A DNA stretch of 64,000 bases from Actinostola sp. cb2023 (Eukaryota > Cnidaria > Anthozoa > Actiniaria > Actinostolidae), in assembly GCA_033675265.1 (NCBI GenBank), contig JAUJYZ010001349.1, positions 128,210-192,209 on the forward strand, read 5' to 3'. The translations under genes and the position numbers were made by a program. A model generated the notes under the pieces. That model searched no databases, was not told the origin of the DNA, and saw only the letters and a list, made by a program, of their open reading frames with translations. Of the stretch, positions 36,059 through 64,000 are shown piece by piece. The stretch's first letter is position 1. Every line of letters starts with the position of its first letter.

Positions 36059-39000
36059 GGGGGGGATATAAGGACATTTTGGGCACATCAATATTTTTGG
36101 GGGACCAGTATTAACATATCCCCATCATCTATAAAATGTACTTGATTTACAAGTACAGCCATATATCTTCGATGGCTACAGGTCTAGGTATGCAATGTGT
36201 TTACAAGCTAATCATATTCATTTTGAAATCACTAGTAAATCCTGCAATCTGATTGGCTAAAAATGGTGCGATTAAATCATTAATTGCACTATTTTGGATC
36301 ATTAATTGCACCAATTTTTTTTATTTTTTATTTTCGCACAGAACTTCTGTGCGAACTCTAATTTTATTAAATTCAAACGATTCTTCATAAAAAATAATTT
36401 GTAATTTAGAATGAAAGAGTTGTATTTTAGGCATCAAAATTATTCTTATTATTGCAACTTACCACCTAAATATAACGAGTGTATTTGAAAAGATTTCAAA
36501 ATGAATATGATTAATAGGTAATTGAACTTCGTGTCGTGCAATTTTGGTCTGAAATCATACTCGTGATAACAAATTGCACTCCCGCTACGCGGTCGTGCAA
36601 TTTTGTAATCACTCGTATGATTTCAGACCAAATTGCACTCCACTCAGTTCTATTACCATTACTAATACAGAGCATCTGATAGAGTGCGAGGGTGCGATTT
36701 CGCACTATTGACCTAAAATCGCACCGAATCGCACTATTGATCGTTTTCCGCACTATTGATCATTTTCCGCACTATTTTCGAAAAAATGACCAGAATAAAT
36801 CACCAAATTCATGAAATATTTCTTCTGAACTAAAATTACCTTCCAAATTTGTCATTTCTAGCGGATTTCATTGTTTTTACGGCGAATTTGAGAATCTTAA
36901 CACCTTAGTTTACGTAGGTTCTCGAACGTTGAACAAAAATCAACAAGGCGTTCTTTGCAATTGTTGCAAGATCCTGGAGACTAGTTTTTATTCTAAGAAG
37001 GCTTACGATTGGCAGAATTTTGTCAATCCTTGTCCAATCACAGTTATCAATACAAATCAGGATGTTGTTGGCGGGAAAATGTCCTCACTTTTGTGTGGCA
37101 CCTTTTGAAGCCGTGTTTTTTTTCAGTTGTGCATGTAAATATGGATAAATTTGTAGCAAAAGAGCCATCAACAAGCACAAAAAAGAATGCACATCTTCCT
37201 GCAAATCAATGCCAAAGGTAGACTTGCTAATGGAACATTTCATGCTGATAACGAATTGATGTTTTGTTCTTCGTGCAATATTGTGCGAGACTTCTCACGA
37301 GACATCTCACAAAAGAAACGTGGAGGTAGCTAAGAAGTCCGGTGCAGCCAAGCAGCAGACTCTTAAGACAACACAGGAATTACTGACAATAAAAATATGT
37401 ATTTCAAATAAATTAAATTCTCTAAATATGCTAATTTAAATTTCCGCACTATTCCGCACTATTTCCAAAAATTTCCGCACTATTTTCATTTTTTCCCCGC
37501 ACTCTACCAGATGCTCTGCTAATAATATTAGACACATTATTTCATAACATTTTAACTGTATCATTCAGCTGTCATTATTTTGACTTCAAGGTGATATAGT
37601 ACCAACCAGCCCCTTTCTCTGAAGTTTATCTTTTGTATAGAGGAGCCTGTCCAGGGGTAAGACAAAAACGTTGCACTGAATAATCTTTATCACTCATCAC
37701 TAGGTGAGCATGTACATGTACATTGTTTTACCCCTGGGCTGCGTCCTTTTACAGTACAGTAAAAACCCGCATAAAAGAACCCCTATTTTTCCAAGTCAGG
37801 CTGAAATGGTTCTTATATATTGGGTGTCTAGTGAGAAATCAGGATGTGTAGGTTCTTAACAGGTTCTTATTTACAGGGCAAAAAAAAACAATTGTTCCTG
37901 ATACAGTATCATGGTGTATTTCCTTACAATTTGTTTTAAGAGGATATTTATTTCAACATCGCGTAATATCCGCCAAAAGCGCCAAAAACGAACGCTTTTG
38001 AACAGTTTGAATTTCGATTTTCGCCTTGGATTAACACTCTAATTTTATTTTAACTAAGCACAAACTATTAAAAACAAAGTAAATTGTCTGCCTAAAGCTG
38101 TTTTAGCGTTGTACAAAGCCATTTTCCTGCTTTTTGTGTCAAATTTGAGGTAATTCAGGGGGAAACATCAGCAATACTAGGAAATATACAGATCTAGCCC
38201 ATGTGGACTGTTTTCAAATCAAATTTTCACTTTGGATTAGCACTCTAATTTCACTTTTGCCGGTTAAAAACCATCACAAATAACTTGAACTCTTTGCTAA
38301 AGCAGTTTCAGCCTTGTACAAAACATATTCTCCATGCTATTGGTTTTTGGCGCTCAATACGCGCGTTCTTAAAAAATATCCTCTTAATTAGTGAACTATT
38401 GACCCTGAAAGGTCTAATATTCACACTAAACATTAACAACCCAACTGTACAGTAAATATAATATTTCTGCATATTCAGCACCGACTGTACCTGTGTGTTC
38501 TGAGCTTTAGTAATTTTTCACATAAGAACCTGCTTCATTTGTCAGGCTGAACTGGTTCTTATATATTGGGTGCTTAATTGGCTAAATTTCAGCCTGGAGG
38601 TTCTTAATCTGCAGTTTCTTATATGTGGGTTTTTACTGTATACAACTTCATGTTTAAAACATCTTTGCCAAAATCACTAGAAACCAATGATTTACATTTT
38701 ATTTTATGACTTGGCCGTCAGCAACTAGCTGTCAAGCAACTGGTTTAAAACTTTATCGTAAATCACTATAGCAACCTACTTGGATTCAGAGGCTCGACTT
38801 TCAATGTAAATCAAAATTCAAGAATAGAGTCCATTTTAATCAAGATGGATTTTTATTTTAATATATAATTAGGATTCATTCAAGCCATAATTGTCAGAAC
38901 ATTGGAGGTTTCCTTTTAAAACAAATACGAGGGCACTGCTAATTCCCTTGTGGCTGATCTTTACAACATAACAACATAAAGTGCCTGTCTAGACTGGATA

Positions 39001-42000
39001 GATCACAATATCAATCAATGTCTCAATAAAATTCGCTAGGTTGTTTATTGATCATTTCAAAGTTGGAGTAAACATGTACGTATTGTACATGTAGATTGCT
39101 TTGCAGAAGTATACACCTATTTCAAAAAACGTTGGCATTTGAAATCTGAATCTGAATTTGAAATCTGAGACCGAGAGGGATTGTAATGCACTGTAAGAAC
39201 TTTATTATTATTGTGGTATAAGTCAGGGCATCTGACAGGTTGCATGGTTGCGGATCCGCACAATATGGGTCAAACCTGCACAATTCCTCAAAATCTGCAA
39301 AATCCCGCACAATTTGTTGAACATTTTCATTAAAACAGACATTCCTCTTGATCACTATGGTTTTGGGAAAAATTGATGGATATTTTTACGCCATTTACAT
39401 TCGAAAACACGTCCAGAAATCCCTTGTTTTGTCTCGAACGGCTCGAGCAGATGTAAAAAAACGACAAGGCGTTCCATTCATAGCTTGCGCAGGACTGGGC
39501 TCTAGTTTGTAAAAAATGCCAAGGCCGTTCCATTCGCTTCAATGATCGTTTCGCTCTCGAGCTGAGTGTAAATTTGGCTCAATTTTGCGAGTTTGAAAGA
39601 AAGAAATCAAAATAATACCTTCTCTGATATCAAGGTTCCTTCAAATTAAAGCGATCTGGACATTTTGGGGTCAATTTTGAAGTCGGGAGAAATGTGTACC
39701 GAAACCTTAAAATATTGCACAATCCCGCACAATTTCCCGCAATTGATTCATTTTTTCCCGCACAATTTACGTCCAAAATCCCACACAATTTTACTTTTTT
39801 TCCCGAAACCTGTCAGATGCCCTGATAAGTTGTGATCTATCTTGTAATTACTGGAATATGCCACGATCTTTAGACGAAGACCTGCGTTGGCGAATAGTTT
39901 GGCTGACGAGTGTTTTTAGGTCACCGATTCAGATCTCAGATTTCAGATGCCAACGTTTTTTGATAATAGAGTGTATACATGTATATATTAGACAATAGTT
40001 CTAAAACAACTTCCACTGGCAGTATACATGTACATGTATGTATACATATATACCTTATGAGCAGCTCCTCTATGGTGTGCTAACAATCTTGTTTCTTTTG
40101 CTGTACCATCTGATGACAAGACACCAACACGTACCTATTTAAACAACATTGATGGTCATTAGTATTAATTTATAATAACATGAGATTTCATTTTACTTCT
40201 CTTTCGTTTGGGTTGAAATTTTGTCCCATGCATTTTTAAGAAATAAAAACAATAATAACACTATTATTAGTATAATCTATAGACAGTGAAAATATAGAGT
40301 TTCACGCACTGTGATAGGTCTCGAGAGCGACCAGTGATTATAGAGCAAACCATAATCCGTGAAACGTACTTCGCTAATTTCTAAATAGTTGATTAATTAT
40401 AGAAAACAAATAACACTATTTATTAGTCGCTAATTAAGTATCTCACAATAGAATACGGCTGATGAATTTTGCAAACATAGTCACAGAGTATAATTTGGTG
40501 AGCATTCTGATGAAGACAATAAAAAACAGTGTACACTCGATGGCGTGAGATGGACTCGATGGCGTGATGATGGCATCAGTAGTGCGCACACTTCAACTAA
40601 GGCCCTGTTTGCATAGAAAAGAGAGAGATAACGACTATTTAATAGGGCAAACCATATGTAATAATAATAATAATAATAATTATATTAACTTTATTTCTGA
40701 TGAAAGGGTAGAACACAATCATAGATAAAGCTATTGATAGAGTGCAAACCATATGTCCGTGAAACAGTACTAACTAATTAGTACTAAATAGCACTGATGA
40801 AACAATAGAAAACAATGGAGATAACACTATTTACTAGAGTGCAAACCATATGTCCGTGAAACAGTACTAACTAATTAGTACTAAATAGCACTGATGAAAC
40901 AATAGAAAACAATAGAGATAACACTATTTACTAGAGTACAAACCATATGTCCGTGAAACAGTACTAACTAATTAGTACTAAATAGCACTGATGAAACAAT
41001 AGAAAACAATAGAGATAACACTATTTACTAGAGTACAAACCACATGTCCGTGAAACAGTACTAACTAATTAGTACTAAATAGCACTGATGAAACAATAGA
41101 AAACAATGGAGATAACACTATTTACTAGAGTGCAAACCATATGTCCGTGAAACAGTACTAACTAATTAGTACTAAATAGCACTGATGAAACAATAGAAAA
41201 CAATGGAGATAACACTATTATTTTAGTACTATTTAGTAATAGTACTATTTCACGGACATATGGTTTGCACTCTAAACTAGTGGCCCTTGATCAATACTAT
41301 TCTTTTATCATGCACAGGGAATATATGCAAACAATGGAGTTGACCCTAGTGCTAGGGTTATCTCTCTCTCTCGTGTAAACATATCCTAAAATAGTATCCA
41401 AAAACACAACGGGGAAAGCCAATTGAATAATATATCTACATGTATAGCCTGATATGACATCTTATTATATTTTTTGTCAAAGAACGCACGAAATATGCAC
41501 AAGAACGCGCGAAATATGGGACCATATTTTGGGTAGTTACTTCAAACTGGCTTTCCAGTCATTCATGCAGAATCGTGTGATGAAAATTAACCAATCAGCG
41601 TGCGAGAAATTGACAGTTTTGGCTAGCGCGCTCGTACAGAAATTTCACTGTAATTTGGTGTTTTTCTTTCACCAAAATAGCTAGTTTCTTTGACAAAAAA
41701 TATAATAAACAACTTATTAGTCGGTTAAGCATCTAATATGGCTGTGAATTTTTACTCGTCATGTATTTTGGCTCGCCTAAAGGCTCGCCAAAATACCAAA
41801 TGACTCGTAAAAATACACAGCCGTATTAGATGCTTAACCGACTAATAACCTCTATATATCAAGCCTGTTTGAGCTTGATATGACGCTGTATCAAACACAT
41901 TCTTTTTCAATTATTATAATAATAATAATTATTATTATTATTATTAGTGCTATTAATAATAATTTAGCTTCAACCAAAATCACTACACATTTTTATACAC

Positions 42001-43067
42001 AATGCAAGAGCAATAATTTACCATTTCATACACATATATCCAAAATTTTTTTTTTTCTTGTATAACAATAACTCAAAATACTTCATACTGTATCATCAAC
42101 ATCATCATCAACTTTTTGCAATCAGGAGGGAGAAATTAAAGCCAATGGGCTAACATCATTAACAATGGGGGAGGGGGGAGGGGGGAGAGGTTAAGACTAC
42201 CATCATATTCATAATTATAAAGAAACAAACAGTTGTATTGTTTTAAATGTACAAATACAAAGCTGTGCACAAATAGAAGATCGTAATAAATACATAAACG
42301 TAGGGAAACTAAACGCTTTAATGTGCACTTTATAATGTCCGATGTACGTTTTAAATACTGCATGATCGTCTGATGTAAACTTATATTTTTGAAGTGAATC
42401 AGTGTAAGTTTAAAGCTTAATGGCTGTTTCTCTCTTCTTACATGTTGAACATGGCCAATATTAATGGGAACTAAACAGAATCCCTTACCTGACCATCTCT
42501 TGCACATGTAACCAAAGTAGAATCGTTGGAATACGGCATAAACTTGGCCTGAAACAAGCAAAAGTGAAAGTGCATGAGCTCAGACTATATAACCTTTTAT
42601 ACTTGTATGTTAAATGCAAGCTAAATTAGAATCAATCACAGATGTACCTGGAAGACATTACTAGCGTGTCCACTGTCATAATGCACGATCTTCTTGCTCT
42701 TCGCCCAGTCCCAGATAACAACATCTAAGTCATCGCTACCAGACGCCAGGAGATCGCCCGACGTGCTAAAATGTAATGTGTTCACACATCCATTATGGTG
42801 TATCAATGGCTTGAGTTGCTTCAGCCTGCCAACCAATGCATTGGAACCACACGCATCTTTCACAAAGTTAGAAGGATTCAGGAGGCCTTGTTGACGAGAG
42901 TACAAGCTAGAGATGACAGACCACTGCTTTCTAGATGATTTCGCGGCCGCCGCCATGTTGGTGTCTTGTTCATCTTGAACGTTCAGGTCTTGCTTGCCAT
43001 CGGGGTCTGTTTCCTCATCACTGATCGCATTTCCCTCGCTATTCTCTTTTCCTTTGGCCCTCTTCAT
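28278..43067 (-). CDS. DCAF8: DCAF8-like WD40 protein, substrate receptor of CUL4-DDB1 E3 ligase, complete
   Basis: Thirteen coding exons in transcript order: 42648-43067, 42489-42548, 40054-40134, 35699-35793, 34121-34231, 33742-33769, 33222-33272, 32456-32519, 31631-31685, 30949-31001, 30434-30564, 28965-29195 and 28278-28400 (TAA). All have GT-AG borders and every phase joins, giving 500 residues (vertebrate DCAF8 is about 600). Residues 1-80 are an acidic, variable leader. WD40 blades follow: [72 protein letters not shown] with [59 protein letters not shown] and [22 protein letters not shown] and IYDRRK fit the WDxR-type DDB1-contact signature. The C-terminus is acidic (a run of D) and ends [10 protein letters not shown], like the RVQC end of vertebrate DCAF8. 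Family knowledge: it recruits substrates to CRL4. It shares a divergent promoter with the TTC12-like gene. WDTC1 and other DCAFs fit less well. Confidence 0.95.
28450..28748. mobile_element. MITE, TGTTGGAAGACTGGGT family (no 1-kb insert)
   Basis: Same ends and body as the split copy at 10132-11375, including TCACTTGAATGGATTCA and CACATTAGATAGGCTATACA. It carries its own small hairpin insertion at 28641-28693. Confidence 0.8.
28641..28693. mobile_element. CATTCTC..AGAGCCC hairpin nested in a MITE
   Basis: CATTCTCAGAGCCCT pairs with AGGGCTCTGGGTCGAAGAATG-type sequence. The related MITE at 11.3 kb lacks this hairpin at the same position. Confidence 0.7.
28761..28933. mobile_element. Foldback MITE, AGGTCTTCGTGTAGCTGCAC family, copy 1
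   Basis: The ends AGGTCTTCGTGTAGCTGCAC and GTGCAGCTACACGAAGACCT flank GTCCTGGCTATTGTT in both arms. It ends 32 bp from a DCAF8-like exon. Confidence 0.9.
29244..29505. mobile_element. Foldback element with CTCAGGCTAAGCCTCAATTC arms
   Basis: Blocks CCTTGACAAAAGA and TGCTCAGGCTAAGCCTCAAT are inverted at 29415-29480, and the ends share AATACTCC/GGAGTATT. Confidence 0.75.
29788..30218. mobile_element. 431-bp TIR element, TTAAAGTGCCTATGAAACGA ends
   Basis: Ends TTAAAGTGCCTATGAAACGA and TCGTTTCATAGGCACTTTAA are inverted. A nested palindrome (TGACGTCATAAGTTGTG) lies at the centre. Confidence 0.85.
30219..30325 (-). mobile_element. tRNA-derived SINE (head plus CTCAGATTTCTTCCGA tail)
   Basis: On the minus strand the head GAGTTCTCAGTGGTTAGAAC is followed by an anticodon-arm-like stretch, a B box GGTTCAATTCC, then TCTGGTACTCAGATTTCTTC. 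The tail is shared with the elements at 58504-58945 and 61460-61560. Confidence 0.65.
30620..30915. repeat. Irregular TTCCAGG/CCTGGAA repeats
   Basis: At least ten copies of TTTCCAGG or CCTGGAAA in both orientations, spaced irregularly, next to DCAF8-like exon 30434-30564. Confidence 0.7.
31205..31570. mobile_element. AATGAGGGTTTATCA foldback MITE, copy 2
   Basis: Nearly perfect hairpin with the centre CTTGGAGGCAACTCTTGCCT. It sits in the DCAF8-like intron between exons 31631 and 31001. Confidence 0.9.
31806..32400. mobile_element. Three nested or abutting foldback elements
   Basis: Outer ends CTCGGGAACCCAGGGGTATA and TATACCCCTGGGTTCCCGAG enclose one palindrome at about 31830-32078 (CTCCCAGAGAAATACCCC arms) and a second at about 32080-32382 (CAGCTATTTCAAAAAAGGTT arms). 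The two inner units sit side by side. Confidence 0.75.
32573..32940. mobile_element. AATGAGGGTTTATCA foldback MITE, copy 3
   Basis: Closest to copy 2 (same centre, TTGGAG.CAACTCTTGCC). It lies 54 bp from the DCAF8-like exon 32456-32519. Confidence 0.9.
33372..33450 (+). repeat. tRNA-like sequence, probable SINE head
   Basis: AGTGTGGCCTAGTTGGTATG is followed by a stem-loop and GTTCAATCCTTGG (B-box like). The acceptor arms do not pair well, so I do not call a tRNA gene. Confidence 0.4.
34256..34345. repeat. About 30-bp tandem repeat, three copies
   Basis: GTACTTGTATATATGG followed by ACATGTAAATTGTAT, repeated next to DCAF8-like exon 34121-34231. Confidence 0.9.
34364..34460. mobile_element. 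SINE tail fragment with (AAT)n
   Basis: AATAATAATTTAATACTTAT followed by ATAGCGCAAG matches the (AAT)n/TATTGCGCAA tail of the SINE at 5026-5326. Confidence 0.45.
34697..35175. repeat. 48-bp tandem array, ten units, in DCAF8-like intron
   Basis: Units with ACCATACATGTGCTATCAAG recur every 48 bp (one spacing is 54). Because 48 is a multiple of 3, open frames of about 135 codons appear on both strands with a 16-residue period. The flanking exons 34121-34231 and 35699-35793 splice over it. Confidence 0.95.
35377..35673. mobile_element. TIR element, ATGCGAACTCAGAC family, copy 1
   Basis: The ends GTACTATTATGCGAACTCAG and inverse share GCGAACTCAGAC with copy 2 at 51501-51764. It ends 25 bp from exon 35699-35793. 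Confidence 0.75.
35988..36066. repeat. Two long poly-G runs
   Basis: Runs of more than 20 G separated by GTGTGGGTTTGG and a T run. They are strong G-quadruplex candidates and also likely sites of length error in assembly. Confidence 0.95.
36208..36519. mobile_element. TIR element, TAATCATATTCATTTTGAAAT ends
   Basis: Ends inverted at 36495-36519. The interior has ATCTGATTGGCT and repeated ATTAATTGCAC. A separate palindrome follows at 36524-36655 (GGTCTGAAATCATAC arms). Confidence 0.7.
36668..37518. mobile_element. 851-bp hAT-like element with 6-bp target duplication
   Basis: TIRs CAGAGCATCTGATAGAGTGC and GCACTCTACCAGATGCTCTG are flanked by CTAATA on both sides. It carries a CGGBP1/BED-like remnant on the plus strand. 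The TIR matches the family of 39224-39824. Confidence 0.8.
37143..37290 (+). pseudogene. CGGBP1-like/BED zinc-finger remnant of a hAT element
   Basis: The frame starts [15 protein letters not shown] and stops after about 27 codons. In a second frame [20 protein letters not shown] follows, with C-x2-C in the setting seen in CGGBP1 (a vertebrate protein derived from a hAT transposase). Histidines of the finger are not preserved ([13 protein letters not shown] follows). It is broken by a frameshift and stops. Confidence 0.55.
37757..38638. mobile_element. 882-bp TIR element with TA flanks (Tc1/mariner-like MITE)
   Basis: CAGTAAAAACCCGCATA and TATGTGGGTTTTTACTG are the ends, and TA flanks both. 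GGTTCTTATATATTGGGTG occurs near both ends in the same orientation. A nested inverted pair (GAGGATATTTATTT) lies inside. No transposase. Confidence 0.8.
39117..39967. mobile_element. Outer element with TTTGAAATCTGA ends, split by a nested insert
   Basis: ATTTCAAAAAACGTTGGCAT at the left is inverted at 39935-39962 (GATGCCAACGTTTTTTGAT). The insert 39224-39824 separates the two halves. Confidence 0.75.
39224..39824. mobile_element. 601-bp nested hAT-like element, 6-bp target duplication
   Basis: TIRs CAGGGCATCTGACAGGTT and AACCTGTCAGATGCCCTG, flanked by ATAAGT on both sides. The interior has repeated CCCGCACAATTT blocks. TIR family CAGRGCATCTGA. Confidence 0.8.
40607..41386. mobile_element. TIR element containing a 97-bp tandem array
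   Basis: CTGTTTGCATAGAAAAGAGA with AGATAAC at the left, and GTTATCTCTCTCTCTCGTGT with AAACA at the right, are imperfect inverted ends. Inside, about five 97-98-bp units (AAACCATATGTCCGTGAAAC) run from 40743 to 41215. The far end repeats one unit inverted. Confidence 0.75.
41714..41848. mobile_element. Near-perfect palindrome, TTAGTCGGTTAAGCATCTAA arms
   Basis: Two 60-bp arms around CTCGCCTAAAGGCTCGCC. A weaker inverted pair (CTTTGACAAAAAATATAATA) flanks it on the left side. Confidence 0.85.
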
Positions 43068-43241
43068 GTTGAAATCTTGATAGAAAGCCGGCTGAGAGCC
43101 TCAAGTGAGGCCTAAAAGAGAAATTATGTGCATTTCTCCATCAAAACAACAAACTGGGTCATTCCATGATCGTAAGTCACGTGCGGCGAACTTCTTACGA
43201 CGGACACCCGAATGAAATCCGAGCATCACTCGAGAATCAAG
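43068..43241. promoter_or_regulatory. Divergent promoter interval between DCAF8-like and TTC12-like genes
   Basis: Only 174 bp separate the two start codons, so both promoters and 5' leaders must overlap or lie inside this stretch (unless a leader exon lies further away). It is less AT-rich than its surroundings and has an E-box TCACGTG at 43177-43183. I see no TATA box. The ATG of the TTC12-like gene has G at +4 and A at -3 (AAGATGG). Inference: a bidirectional, TATA-less, broadly active promoter. Confidence 0.7.

Positions 43242-64000
<20,759 letters not shown>

Noticed and set aside
40743..41215. Hammerhead-like CTGATGA and GTGAAAC in each 97-bp unit
   Set aside because: The boxes do not have the right order and spacing, and I could not form stem II.

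Overview
The window looks like an invertebrate animal nuclear genome. It holds three split genes with GT-AG introns, it is AT-rich, and it is packed with palindromic (foldback) transposons, tRNA-derived SINEs and long mini- and microsatellites. The genes belong to families found across animals (TMTC, DCAF8, TTC12), so they do not fix the phylum. Short foldback units ending in a CATTCTCGTACCCAGAGCCC-like motif remind me, from memory only, of anthozoan cnidarian repeats. Cnidarian is therefore a low-confidence guess and a sponge or another marine invertebrate is not excluded.

Layout. (1) 907-21122, minus strand: a TMTC-family gene (ER multi-pass protein with C-terminal TPRs, O-mannosyltransferase family), 11 coding exons and about 837 residues. 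One exon carries a 2-nt frameshift that splits a conserved stretch. (2) 21123-28277: no gene seen; this stretch is filled with foldback elements. (3) 28278-43067, minus strand: a complete DCAF8-like WD40 gene (substrate receptor of CUL4-DDB1 ubiquitin ligases), 13 coding exons and 500 residues, including a 28-nt microexon. (4) 43068-43241: a 174-bp divergent promoter interval with a TCACGTG E-box. (5) 43242 to the right edge, plus strand: a TTC12-like gene (TPR plus armadillo-like; a dynein-arm assembly factor in vertebrates). Twelve exons and about 431 residues are visible and the 3' end lies outside the window.

All exon joins in the DCAF8 and TTC12 models keep frame and agree with the expected family sequence, so those two models are strong. 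The TMTC model is also phase-consistent except for the frameshift and one weak acceptor.

Repeats make up most of the non-coding DNA. I see about 40 inverted-repeat elements (MITE or foldback). Several are nested, one nest carries a RecQ-like helicase fragment, one foldback carries a THAP zinc-finger start in both arms, and one hAT-like element has a CGGBP1/BED-like remnant. Tandem arrays with units of 8, 13, 17, 23-24, 28, 30, 48, 62, 90, 97 and 98 bp sit mostly inside introns. The long open frames in these arrays come from repeat periodicity and are not genes.
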